Of a stretch of DNA of 40,862 nucleotides, positions 18,006 to 26,558 are shown in pieces. How positions within the stretch are numbered: the first letter of the stretch is position 1; each line of letters opens with the position of its first letter. The notes under the pieces are model-generated. The model was not told the origin of the DNA and did no database searches. It saw only the letters and a list, made by a program, of their open reading frames with translations. The stretch is from an archaeon SCG-AAA382B04 (GTDB lineage Archaea > Halobacteriota > Methanonatronarchaeia > Methanonatronarchaeales > Methanonatronarchaeaceae), in NCBI GenBank assembly GCA_003034855.1, contig PZKD01000009.1, positions 1 through 40,862 on the forward strand, written 5' to 3'. Position numbers and translations under genes: made by a program.

Positions 18006-18479
18006 ATGCAAAAAAAATGTCCAAGATGTGAAGATAATAGAGAAGAAGTTGAACCGATCACTGTTAGATATTTATTAGAGCCATTTTTGAATCAAAGCGT
18101 TAAAGATGATTATAGATATTTTTGTTGTAAAAACAAGGACTGCAGTGTTGTTTATTTCTCTGAAAACCATAATCAAGTTTTTTCTAGAAAGCATGTGAGA
18201 AAGAGAGTTAATTTTAAATTAGATAAAGATGAGCAACCATATCCATTGTGCTATTGCTTTGGATATCGTAAGGAAGACATAAAGAAAGATGTTGTTGAAA
18301 ACAAAGAAACAAGCGTTGACGAATGGATTAAGAAAAGAATCAAAGCAAACGAATGTAATTGCATGGTCAACAACCCAAGCGGTAGCTGTTGCTTAGAGGA
18401 TATAAGAGAAGCAATACAAGAAATAAAAAACAACCGAGACACTGGAAGCGACAACAAAAACGATTTTTGTTGTTGCTAA
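18006..18479 (+). CDS. CopZ-like [2Fe-2S]/zinc metallochaperone domain protein
   Basis: Resembles the N-terminal domain of Archaeoglobus CopZ. CPRC at the N-terminus, YFCCKNKDCSVVYFS in the middle (zinc site), then PLCYCFGY and NECNCMVNNPSGSCCL, the cysteine set for a [2Fe-2S] cluster. The copper-binding HMA domain that follows in CopZ is missing; instead the protein ends in a polar tail with FCCC, which may bind metal. A redox-linked metal delivery role is inferred from the family. ATG 18006 is preferred to TTG 17997. The gene directly follows the Cas4-like relic. Confidence 0.8.
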   Translation: MQKKCPRCEDNREEVEPITVRYLLEPFLNQSVKDDYRYFCCKNKDCSVVYFSENHNQVFSRKHVRKRVNFKLDKDEQPYPLCYCFGYRKEDIKKDVVENKETSVDEWIKKRIKANECNCMVNNPSGSCCLEDIREAIQEIKNNRDTGSDNKNDFCCC

Positions 18480-18737
18480 AAAATAAATTCCCCTGAGCAT
18501 TATAGGAAAAATAAAAAAGAAGGAATTATTTTTCTCTTGAAAAAAAAATAACAGATTATCTAAAAGAACAGGTATTGGTGGAGAAATTTCTAGGGGAGAG
18601 GAATCTCAGAAGAGCTTACAAAAAAATCGAATCCCTTTTTTCTTTTTTAGACAAAGTGAGGCAGAAAACCAGCTCTCGGTATTTACTTTTATTTACCTCT
18701 TTATTCAACCTTTAAATTTCCCTGAAACAGATGTTGT

Positions 18738-19086
18738 GTGGTCTTGAGAGCAGGTATATTCTTGTCTTGAAAGCAAAAAGTCCTGCTTCGCTTCAACAAA
18801 TTGTTGGAGGCTAAGAGCAGGTGGGGGCATGACCTGAATAGACAGGTCATCTAGGTGACCATGCCCTCCCCATAGGGAGGACATCCTTTGGTCGAGAGAG
18901 AAAGGGATGGAACAGCAGATGATGGAGGTGTTTTTATCCAAATTGAGCCATGCTCAAAGTGGAATAAAGCACCCTTTGAGTGCTGAACCTCGAAAAGCTT
19001 CCCGTGAACCATCGCTCCCGCAAGGGACGGTAAATAGTGAACGAACTCGGGAAGCCCGATACCTAAAAGTATCGGGAGGGTGTCAC
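18738..19086 (+). ncRNA. Structured RNA with TnpB/IS605-type right end, no tnpB
   Basis: Nested perfect stems occur: ATGACCTG-AATAGA-CAGGTCAT inside GGGCATG/CATGCCC, CCTCCC-CATA-GGGAGG, CTCAAAG/CTTTGAG, GCTTCCCG/CGGGAAGC enclosing TCCC-GCAA-GGGA (GNRA loop), and last CCCGATAC-CTAAAA-GTATCGGG. The end GAAGCCC-stem-GGGAGGGTGTCAC mirrors the TnpB right end at 40.1 kb (GAAGCCCC-stem-GGGGTAGTTCAC). This points to an omega/re-RNA scaffold whose guide would be the next 16-20 bases. TTTAAAT at about 18712 could be its TATA box. No tnpB lies next to it. Start is approximate. Confidence 0.55.
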
Positions 19087-20132
19087 ATTAGTGATTTTAG
19101 TTTATTGGATAGTACAGCTGTTTTCTCTAGTTTGTTTGTTAGGTCGTTGTTGTTGTCGATTAGGCAGGTTATTTTTCCGTTTTGGTAACTATTTGGTTCC
19201 ATTCCGGTCCACACACCTAAGATGTCTACATCAAGTCCTTTGAGGTGTATTACGCCGAATAATTGGCTTAGGTATCTTATTAGTTTGTGGATTTTTTCTT
19301 GACCTATTTCTAGGTCTTTTGGGCGTGGTGTGTTGAGGTTTGCTGTGATGAGGCCATAGTTTTCTGCTTTGGTTTTTAGGTCGTGGTCGAATGTGAAGAA
19401 GATTGGTTTTCTTTCGCTGGGTGGGTTGTGGTATTCTTCTATTATTAAGGTGTCTCTATCTTCTTTGTCATCGCTCCAATTTTTGTCTCCCACTAAGTCG
19501 ATTCCTAGTCTGTTTTGTAGGTAGTTTAGTTCGGTAGAAGCTAGTTTGGATCTTCGGGATTTTAACTTTGGTGAGTTATTGAGTAAGCCAAAGCAATTGA
19601 CTCTTTCTTTAAATGCCTTTATTTCTTCTTGTCTGTATTTTCTTCCAACCTTTCTATTGGTTTCTTTTCTAACTAAGTTACTTAGGAGCCATTTAGCGTC
19701 TTTTAATGCGTGTGGATTTTTTTGTAATAGGGGATGGAGTGTGGAGCTAATGAATCGCTTATACAAAATATTGGTGTCGAAGGCTAGGGAAAAACTATTT
19801 GGGTTACCACTAATTGTTTTCAAAGCATTTTTTAGTTCTTTGCCATATTCTTTGGGTTCAAATGCTCCAGCTGCAACCAATGCTCCAATAATGTCATGAA
19901 ATAATGGAATCTCCCTCTCTTTTATGTCACCAAAATCATGTTTCTGTCGTCTTTGCCTGTATTTTTCTCTGGAAATTATTTGTTCGCAGCTCCAAGAACC
20001 GTTTTCGAGAGAGATTTTAAATAACCTAGTTTTTAATAACGGATACTCCAACCAAATTTCTTTTACATCTCTAACAGAGGCGAGGTTAAGCAGTTCATTA
20101 ATTTGTTTTTTCTCTAATTCGATCTTACTCAA
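19083..20132 (-). CDS. PIN-domain nuclease partner of a CARF protein
   Basis: A 349-residue protein whose centre looks like a PIN RNase. AFDTNILYK gives Asp 119, VRKETNRK gives Glu 157, DDKEDRDTLIIEEY gives Asp 225/227, and FFTFDHDLKTKAENYGL gives Asp 249/251. This is the order and spacing of the PIN acidic cluster. The N-terminal 110 residues and C-terminal 60 are unassigned. The TTG start overlaps the stop of the CARF gene (TTG AGT AA overlap), so the two proteins are translationally coupled. The TGA stop is the last bases of the RNA element next door, so the original C-terminus may have been altered by its insertion. Confidence 0.75.
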   Translation of the reverse strand: MSKIELEKKQINELLNLASVRDVKEIWLEYPLLKTRLFKISLENGSWSCEQIISREKYRQRRQKHDFGDIKEREIPLFHDIIGALVAAGAFEPKEYGKELKNALKTISGNPNSFSLAFDTNILYKRFISSTLHPLLQKNPHALKDAKWLLSNLVRKETNRKVGRKYRQEEIKAFKERVNCFGLLNNSPKLKSRRSKLASTELNYLQNRLGIDLVGDKNWSDDKEDRDTLIIEEYHNPPSERKPIFFTFDHDLKTKAENYGLITANLNTPRPKDLEIGQEKIHKLIRYLSQLFGVIHLKGLDVDILGVWTGMEPNSYQNGKITCLIDNNNDLTNKLEKTAVLSNKLKSLM

Positions 20133-20586
20133 TTACTTCACCCTTAATTAATTCTACGAGATCTTGTCTAGAAAATGGAATATCAAAATATGGATAACTA
20201 GCGTTGCTTACCTCATCGATGTGTAGGTAATATATTTTTTCAACATCAGAGGCGATTCCTTTGATTAAGGCACTGCTAGCAACAACCTTCTTAGCAGGAG
20301 TGATATTAATAAAAACATTATTTTGTTCAGAATTTATTTCTTCAACCACCTTAGCTGGTTTCTTAACATCCAAATCATTTTCCAAGTGATTGAGTTTCAC
20401 GCTAGGAGTGAATCCATAGTTACGAGAAACCTCTTTCAAAGCCTTTTTAACATCATCTATTTCTTGGCGTGTAGAAATTACATGAATCGAATCAAAGCTA
20501 ATTCCGTCATGAAATAAAATAGCCCAATACGAATTCACAAGGGCCCAATCACTTCTCCCTGTAAAAGTAATAAGTTCGTTATCCAT
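20125..20586 (-). CDS. Stand-alone CARF-domain sensor
   Basis: A 153-residue Rossmann-like protein. LITFTGRSDWALVNSYWAI is the first strand and ligand loop, FDSIHVIST the second strand, and VFINITPAKKVVASSALIKG (residues 91-110) matches the CARF core loop that grips cyclic oligoadenylate. IYYLHIDE follows as a late strand. There is no effector domain of its own; the overlapping downstream PIN gene would be the output. The nucleotide ligand is inferred from the CARF family. A TATA box 20 bases upstream suggests a nearly leaderless transcript. Confidence 0.78.
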   Translation of the reverse strand: MDNELITFTGRSDWALVNSYWAILFHDGISFDSIHVISTRQEIDDVKKALKEVSRNYGFTPSVKLNHLENDLDVKKPAKVVEEINSEQNNVFINITPAKKVVASSALIKGIASDVEKIYYLHIDEVSNASYPYFDIPFSRQDLVELIKGEVIE

Positions 20587-20604
20587 TTCTAACTAAAAAC
20601 TAAT

Positions 20605-20612
20605 AATTTATA
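20605..20612 (-). promoter_or_regulatory. TATA box of the CARF-PIN operon
   Basis: On the minus strand this reads TATAAATT, about 19-26 bases upstream of the CARF ATG. With the usual archaeal spacing to the transcription start, the mRNA would begin at or next to the start codon. Confidence 0.55.
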
Positions 20613-20777
20613 CTATTTTACTTCTTCCCAACGAATCTAACTCTCAAAAGAATCTAATATTTTTTTCTTTTTATAATAGGTATCTAGATCTCTAAGTTAT
20701 TTTTATTAGTTTATTTTTATACTAAAAAATTTGTTATATAGAGATAAGAAATTTGCTGATCAATTCTAATTCTTTGG

Positions 20778-22616
20778 TTAATTTTTTTCTGTTTTTAGAT
20801 GCACATCGAATCTGGCTCCACCTAATTCTGAGTCCCTGGCCTCTATTTTTCCGCCGTAGTTTTCTGTGATTTCTTTTGCTAGGTATGAGCCTAGTCCTGT
20901 TCCTCCGGTTTCTTCGTTTTTGAATCCTCTTTTGAAGATTTTGTCTTTTTGTTCGTCTGGTATGCCTTTTCCATCGTCCTCTACGGAACAAATCACTTCT
21001 TGGTCTTTTTCTTTTCCACTTATTCTTATTTTGGTTCCATTGGAGTGTTTGATTGCGTTTTCAATCAAATTACTAAACAATCTTTTGAGTAATCCACCAG
21101 CCTTTACTCTACAATCACCTAGTGAACAGTTTTCTATTAACTCAAAACCATTTTCCTCGGCCACAGCCTTATTTTCATCTAAAACTTCTTGAACAACAGG
21201 CTTTAACTCAATCTCTTCTAATTCTTCTCCTTTCACTTTTCTTAGTGTCCTAACTTTTTGTATGATGTCTTCACTTTCTTTAGTTGCCTCCAATGCCTTA
21301 TCCACATATTCTTTGTTTTCTTCTGTTTCCTCTTTCAACAACTCCAAATAACCCTCAACCACCTGAAACTTGTTCAGAACATCATGCCTTAACAGGCTGT
21401 GGAGGAATTGTTCTCTTTCTTCGGCTTTTTTTCGCTCTGTTATGTCTATGGAGAGTACTATGACTCCGGTGATGTTTCCGTCTTTATCGTAGTATGGTAC
21501 TTTATCGGTGCGGACCCATCTCTCTTCGCCTTCTACCGTTCCCAGCTTTTCGATAATCCCTGTTTTTGGTTCTTCTGATTTGATGATTTCTAAGTCGTCT
21601 TCGTAGTATTCTTTAGCTTGATTTGGATACACTTCTTCTGCAGATTTTCCTTCTATCTCTTCGGGTTTCATCCCTGTTGCCTCTGCTGCGGCTTTATTTA
21701 CTCTGATAAAGTTGTTGTCGGTGTCTTTGTACCATATCATTGCTGGGACATTATCAAGGATTTTTTCTAAATCTTTATTGATCTCCTTCACCTGCTCCTC
21801 CGCCCTTTTCCGTTCGGTGATGTCCCACCAGGCTCCCACTACTTGTGTTTCATTATTTTCTCGGGAGATGGCCCTGTGGGTGTCTCTTAGCCAGTGATAG
21901 TTTCCTGAACTATCTTTAAATCTATAGGTAATGGTTATAGAATTGGTTTCGCCCTGGATCAATTTTTGGATTTCTTTAAACACGCTTTCTCTGTCATCGG
22001 GATGGATACAACTCCGGTGAAACTCCTCATTTCCCACAAAATCATCGGGCTCAAAACCGAGTACGTCCTGGATGTTATCACTGATGTAAGTTATTTTTTG
22101 TTCACCATCAATGAATTTGTGTGAATAGATAACTGCGGGGGTGTTGGATATCAGGTTATCAAGGCGCTGTTCACTTTCTTTTAGCTCCTCTTCAGCGCTC
22201 TTTCTCTGAGCTATTTCTTGCTGAAGATGTTGTACTTCTTTATAAATTCCTATACCAATTAGCAAAAGCCCCATTGCTGTCAGAAGACCTTCGATCTCTG
22301 TATTGACCAATGTTGGCTCGTGAGTGAATTCATCTAACAGGTCGATGAGCAAACCATAAGTGAATGTTGACCAGCCTAAACTTAGAAGATTTATACTGAG
22401 TCTTTTGACAATAAAAAATGAACAAAGGGCCACAAAAAAATAAGCGCCCTCAATAATAATGTCTGTACCCTCAAATGAAGTATTTAACGAAAATGCTAAA
22501 AACCATGTCAAAATAGTAAGAATCGTAAATATCAAAAAGAAATATTCGTCCCTTTTTTTTATTATATCCGCAAAAAGCATAACTAAACCGCCCCCCTCCC
22601 TCTTTTCATCTGTCAT
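20778..22616 (-). CDS. Membrane PAS sensor histidine kinase
   Basis: A 612-residue kinase. Four hydrophobic segments within the first 130 residues form an N-terminal membrane sensor, followed by a coiled coil, PAS 1 (about 145-270, ending DITERKRAEE), PAS 2 (about 280-395, ending DITERKKAEE), the phosphoacceptor helix HSLLRHDVLNKFQVVEGYL and a HATPase domain (NLIENAIKHS, DDGKGIP, GGTGLGSYLAKEI). All catalytic boxes are intact. It starts 4 bases after the PAS-only gene and is the last gene of the three-gene signalling operon. No output response regulator is encoded beside it. Confidence 0.9.
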   Translation of the reverse strand: MTDEKREGGGLVMLFADIIKKRDEYFFLIFTILTILTWFLAFSLNTSFEGTDIIIEGAYFFVALCSFFIVKRLSINLLSLGWSTFTYGLLIDLLDEFTHEPTLVNTEIEGLLTAMGLLLIGIGIYKEVQHLQQEIAQRKSAEEELKESEQRLDNLISNTPAVIYSHKFIDGEQKITYISDNIQDVLGFEPDDFVGNEEFHRSCIHPDDRESVFKEIQKLIQGETNSITITYRFKDSSGNYHWLRDTHRAISRENNETQVVGAWWDITERKRAEEQVKEINKDLEKILDNVPAMIWYKDTDNNFIRVNKAAAEATGMKPEEIEGKSAEEVYPNQAKEYYEDDLEIIKSEEPKTGIIEKLGTVEGEERWVRTDKVPYYDKDGNITGVIVLSIDITERKKAEEREQFLHSLLRHDVLNKFQVVEGYLELLKEETEENKEYVDKALEATKESEDIIQKVRTLRKVKGEELEEIELKPVVQEVLDENKAVAEENGFELIENCSLGDCRVKAGGLLKRLFSNLIENAIKHSNGTKIRISGKEKDQEVICSVEDDGKGIPDEQKDKIFKRGFKNEETGGTGLGSYLAKEITENYGGKIEARDSELGGARFDVHLKTEKN

Positions 22617-22620
22617 GACA

Positions 22621-23247
22621 TCACACCTGGGGTACTCCCATTTTTCTCAACTCGGGAAAACTTTCATCCATGGTTTTACCCACTACTTCTTCTACCGGAA
22701 TAGACGTATATGTCTCGGTGATCTTGTTGGCATAAATCATCCGCAGCGAGGAATTATCATCAGGCTTTTCCAGCTGGTAAATATGTAACCCCACCGGTAC
22801 ATCATCGAAAACATCGGCGTAAGTTTGCAGCTCCCTCTCCGTCTTCTTCCACTCATCTATGTCTATGACTACTCCGGTTACTTTTCTGTAATCGTCTTTT
22901 TCTCCTTCTTCGGTTATTCTGCCAATGTCTCTGAACCATTTATAATTGCCTGATTTTTTCTGGATCCTGTACTCTACCTCGTATCTCTTCTTCCGACCTT
23001 CCAGATGGTTCTTCATAGCCTTCATTGCACGGTCTTGGTCTTCGGGATGGAGCAAATCCGTAAAATCGGTATAATGTTCAAACTTTTCCGGTGAATAACC
23101 TAGTATTTTGGCTTTTGTTTCGTTGAACACGACTTCTCCTGAAGGAAGTTCCATTTCCCACCAGGCAAAATCACCTGCTTCCATAGCTCCTTCGAGTCTT
23201 TCTTTATATATCTTCAACTCTTCTTCGAGTTTTTCTCTACTATACAT
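22621..23247 (-). CDS. PAS-only protein between two histidine kinases
   Basis: A 208-residue soluble protein. A coiled start leads to one complete PAS domain with a PAC end (YRIQKKSGNYKWFRDIGRI, then VTGVVIDIDEWKKTERE) and a second PAS that stops after about 75 residues (VGKTMDESFPEL). It has no kinase or DNA-binding part. Its ATG overlaps the last codons of the upstream kinase gene by 8 bases. It may act as a sensory subunit of one of the kinases, or be the front end of a once longer kinase. Confidence 0.8.
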   Translation of the reverse strand: MYSREKLEEELKIYKERLEGAMEAGDFAWWEMELPSGEVVFNETKAKILGYSPEKFEHYTDFTDLLHPEDQDRAMKAMKNHLEGRKKRYEVEYRIQKKSGNYKWFRDIGRITEEGEKDDYRKVTGVVIDIDEWKKTERELQTYADVFDDVPVGLHIYQLEKPDDNSSLRMIYANKITETYTSIPVEEVVGKTMDESFPELRKMGVPQV

Positions 23248-25465
23248 CTCCTGCTCCTCCTCTATTTAGGGAATTCGCCTTCTTCAGGTGAACATCGAAC
23301 CGTGCTCCACCCAAATCTGAATCCTTAACCTCTACTTTTCCTTTATATGTTTGGATTATTTTTTTTATTAAATTTAGGCCTAGACCTCCAGAGCTTGGTT
23401 TTTCTGAATAATCAAGGTCAAATATTTCATCCTTTTTTCTGTCGGATATTCCCTCTCCGTCGTCCTCAACACCTAAAATAAACTCATCTTGGTTTTCAGT
23501 GACAAAGACCTTAATCTCTTCGCAATCAGCGTGATAGATTGCATTTTCTATGAGGTTGTGGACTACATCTTCGATGAAGTGTCCTGCTTTCACCTCGCCA
23601 CCTATCTCCTCCGCTACCTCAAATTCTAGAGAAATCTCTTTTTCCTTGGCTTCACCCTTGTTTTTGTTAATTGCGTTTGTGATGAGGGATTTAAGCTTTT
23701 CTACATTTATCTCTTTTGCTTCTCCTTTTTTCGTGAACTCAATCATGCTTCTGAGCTTATCGGTGAGGTTTAGTGTTTTTTCAACAGAGTTAGTAGCCTT
23801 TTCAATTTTTTCCCTACCTTCCTCTCCAACATCTTCTCTAACAAGATCCAGGTACCCCTGTACTACTTGCATCCTATTTCTAATATTATGGGTAACAAGC
23901 GAGTTAAGAAAATGCTCCCTTTCCTCCGCTTCCGTTCGTTCGGTGGTATCTTTTGAAACAATAATAATTCCTTCACCTCCGTTTTCTTCTGATTCGTGAT
24001 GTTTCACTGGGCTATAAGTTCTGTTTGACCATTTTTCCGCTGTATTGAACTCGTACTCCTCTGTTATGGGCTTATTTTTTTCTAATACCTTCTCCATGTT
24101 ATTTTTAAGAGCGTCTGTTTCTTTGTCTGGATGAATCTTGGCGTACTTCTTGCCTACAACTTCATTCTTATTGCAACTAGGAATCTTACCATCATCAAAC
24201 AAACGGGAGATATGTTCATCGTTGGCAAAAACGTACCGATAATCCTTGTCAATCATGTATATGGAATCACCCGAAGATTGAACTGCCTCTTTGTATCTTT
24301 TTAGATCTTCCTCCGCCTCTTTCCGCTCGGTGATGTCGTTATAGGTACTCAACCGGCATGGTTCTCCATCTATTGTTATGTCGGCAAAACCCAGTTCAAG
24401 TGTCCTTTGCTCCCCATCGATCCTGACGATATCTACTTCAAAAAACTCGGGCACTTCTACACCCTGCGATAACTTTTTCATCCGTTCTTTGGTTTTTTCT
24501 TTGCTTTCGGGCGTCAGATAGTACAGAGGCGGTTTTTCATTAAACCTGTCGACACTGTCAACCATAAAAATATCAAGCAGTTTTTTATTGGCGAAGATCA
24601 ACTCTATCCCTTTGCTTATGCCAATGCCAAAACTGGTATTTTCTATAAGCGTACGGTATCTCTCTTCGCTCTCTTTCAGCTTTTCCTCCGCCCGCTTGCG
24701 CTCGGTGATGTCTCGTCCTGAGCTGAGAGTTCCGATTGTTTCGCCGTCATCGTTCCTTATCACAGAATTTTTCCATGAAATGATTCTCTCTTCTCCATCT
24801 TTAGTTACGATGGGGTTTTCGTATCTTTCTGCCTCTCCGGGTTTACCACTCAATAATGGCTCTTGAGTTTCTTCAACCACTTCTTCCCTAACTCTTTCGG
24901 GCATGAAATTCTCGTACCAATTCTTCCCGATAATTTCATCCTTATCGTAGCCGAGGACTTCACAGCCTCTCTCGTTTATCTCGGTCACTTCTTGATCTCT
25001 ATCAATTGCTACGATAATCACATCGGCAATATCCAAATACTTTTGAGCCCTGTCTCTCGCTTTCTCCACTCTCTCTTCGGCTTTACTACGCTCAACTTCT
25101 TGAACTATTGCATCAGTTAACACACCATACTGTGATTTGGGGTCTCCGCCTTTTTGGATGTAGCGGTTGGCTCCTAGGTTGAGTGCTTCTATTGCTACTT
25201 CTTCTCTTCCTTTGCCTGTGAAAATAATGAAGGGAACTTCTCTATCTAGTTCTTTTCTTAGTTTTTCGAGAAGCTCTAAGCCGCTTGTCTGGGGCATTTG
25301 GTAATCACAAACAATGCAGTCGTAGCTATTAGCTTCCATAAGTTCAAGAGCTTGAGAAGGAGAACTAGATGTCTCTACATCAAAGTTTTTATTTTCTTTT
25401 TCTAAGTAGGTTTCTGCAAGGTCGAGGAAGCTTTCTTCATCATCCACCAACAATACAACAATCAT
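23240..25465 (-). CDS. Receiver-PAS-PAS-PAS hybrid histidine kinase
   Basis: A 741-residue soluble protein. An N-terminal receiver domain (VLLVDDEE acidic pair, phospho-acceptor Asp in YDCIVCDYQMPQ near residue 54, conserved Thr in FIIFTGKG and Lys in YIQKGG) is followed by three PAS domains, each closed by a D-x-TER motif. The phosphoacceptor helix NSLVTHNIRNRMQVVQGYL and a HATPase domain (NLIENAIYHA, DDGEGIS, GGLGLNLIKKI) follow. It is first in the operon of three. The receiver at the front suggests it is fed by another kinase, possibly the one two genes downstream. Confidence 0.92.
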   Translation of the reverse strand: MIVVLLVDDEESFLDLAETYLEKENKNFDVETSSSPSQALELMEANSYDCIVCDYQMPQTSGLELLEKLRKELDREVPFIIFTGKGREEVAIEALNLGANRYIQKGGDPKSQYGVLTDAIVQEVERSKAEERVEKARDRAQKYLDIADVIIVAIDRDQEVTEINERGCEVLGYDKDEIIGKNWYENFMPERVREEVVEETQEPLLSGKPGEAERYENPIVTKDGEERIISWKNSVIRNDDGETIGTLSSGRDITERKRAEEKLKESEERYRTLIENTSFGIGISKGIELIFANKKLLDIFMVDSVDRFNEKPPLYYLTPESKEKTKERMKKLSQGVEVPEFFEVDIVRIDGEQRTLELGFADITIDGEPCRLSTYNDITERKEAEEDLKRYKEAVQSSGDSIYMIDKDYRYVFANDEHISRLFDDGKIPSCNKNEVVGKKYAKIHPDKETDALKNNMEKVLEKNKPITEEYEFNTAEKWSNRTYSPVKHHESEENGGEGIIIVSKDTTERTEAEEREHFLNSLVTHNIRNRMQVVQGYLDLVREDVGEEGREKIEKATNSVEKTLNLTDKLRSMIEFTKKGEAKEINVEKLKSLITNAINKNKGEAKEKEISLEFEVAEEIGGEVKAGHFIEDVVHNLIENAIYHADCEEIKVFVTENQDEFILGVEDDGEGISDRKKDEIFDLDYSEKPSSGGLGLNLIKKIIQTYKGKVEVKDSDLGGARFDVHLKKANSLNRGGAGDV

Positions 25466-25573
25466 TCTCTCTATACGTGTTATTAAGAACTCACGATTTA
25501 TATTTTTTTATGAATTTTAATTAACTATTCTATTCTTTTTTTTTTAAAAAAAGAGGGGTTTTGTTCTAGGGAA

Positions 25574-26194
25574 TTATTTTTTATGTTTTTTGTATTTATG
25601 ATGTATCGTTGATTTAGGTTGATCGAGTTCTTTGGCGATTTCGCTAAAACTTTTTCCTTCTTCTCTTAATCTATGGACTTTTTCTAAATCGATTTCTTTT
25701 TCCTTCCTACCCCAACTAGTTTTATCTTTTTTCCTTTGGTAAGCTGCCTTAACTCTCTTACTTCTCTTCCGAGATTCTTCTTCTCCGATCCAGCCAATTA
25801 TTTGCAACATCAAATCATAAAGAATCTCGTCCCAAGGACTAGGTGCATTATGAATTTGTTCAAGCCATTGTTGGTTCACTGAGTGTATTTCTACTCCTCG
25901 GGCAGCCATTTCTTTCACGATTTTGACGGTTCGTTTTCTTAGGCGATAGAGGCGATCGAAGTCCCATACAACGATGTGGTCTATTTCTCCTTTCCTTGCT
26001 TTTTCTAGTAGGTTCTCTAGTTTTGGTCTTTTTCTGGCTCGGTTCCAGGCTGTTTGTTTTTCTTTTATCACTTCTGGTTCTGGAGTTGTAGTGCCTAACT
26101 GTTTTTTACAAAACTCTAAACAATGTTTTTTCTGATTCTCCGGATCCTGATCCTCTGTAGACGTTCTCAAATAAACCACCACTTCTTCAGACAT
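25574..26194 (-). CDS. Serine recombinase (resolvase/invertase family)
   Basis: A 206-residue small serine recombinase. VVYLRTSTEDQDPENQ carries the nucleophilic Ser, and DHIVVWDFDRLYRLRKRT the conserved Asp-Arg-x3-R part of the active site. A helix-turn-helix ends the protein (KSFSEIAKELDQPKSTIHHKY). It cuts and rejoins DNA at paired sites. No second IS607 gene (tnpB) or clear att sites were seen beside it. The small gene upstream on the same strand ends 12 bases away. Confidence 0.88.
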   Translation of the reverse strand: MSEEVVVYLRTSTEDQDPENQKKHCLEFCKKQLGTTTPEPEVIKEKQTAWNRARKRPKLENLLEKARKGEIDHIVVWDFDRLYRLRKRTVKIVKEMAARGVEIHSVNQQWLEQIHNAPSPWDEILYDLMLQIIGWIGEEESRKRSKRVKAAYQRKKDKTSWGRKEKEIDLEKVHRLREEGKSFSEIAKELDQPKSTIHHKYKKHKK

Positions 26195-26205
26195 AGTTAG
26201 GAGAC

Positions 26206-26481
26206 TTAGTTTTGGCTTTGGTTTTTGTTTTGGTTTTGGTTTTTGTTTTGTTGTTTTTCTTGGAGTTTGAGCTCGATTTTTTGTCTTTCCTTGTCCACTG
26301 AGATCTTGATTTGGTGTTTTTCTGCGAAATCTTCTGGGTCTTTTCCTAAGATCTTGGCTATGTAGTTTGGGAATGGTGCTTTATAATAGGTTTTGTCCCC
26401 CTTCTTCTCTTTGTATATACTGTAGGGGTTGTTTGGTAATGGGATTTTGTCTTTGTCTCTTGATCTTAGGATCTTTATACA
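26206..26481 (-). CDS. Small basic protein with Gln/Asn-rich tail, no standard start
   Basis: An open frame on the minus strand reads as a natural protein: KDKIPLPNNPYSIYKEKKGD, then YYKAPFPNYIAKILGKDPED, then KHQIKISVDKERQKIELKL, and a low-complexity tail of Q, N and K. No ATG, GTG or TTG lies upstream before the in-frame TGA at 26482-26484, so the start is either unusual or lost. It is placed 12 bases before the recombinase and probably forms an operon with it. Family not recognised. Confidence 0.5.
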   Translation of the reverse strand, partial: CIKILRSRDKDKIPLPNNPYSIYKEKKGDKTYYKAPFPNYIAKILGKDPEDFAEKHQIKISVDKERQKIELKLQEKQQNKNQNQNKNQSQN

Positions 26482-26558
26482 TCAAATAAAGTTAAACACC
26501 TCTCTTATAGATAGAGTATTTAATTTTTTAGTAGATTTTAAATAAGTTAAGCTCTTAG

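Noticed and set aside
18738-19086. Group II intron
   Set aside because: No domain V hairpin with its catalytic triad, no GTGCG-like 5-prime end and no reverse transcriptase nearby.
20734-20991. Arg-rich 85-codon minus-strand frame
   Set aside because: It is an out-of-frame shadow of the histidine kinase ATPase domain.
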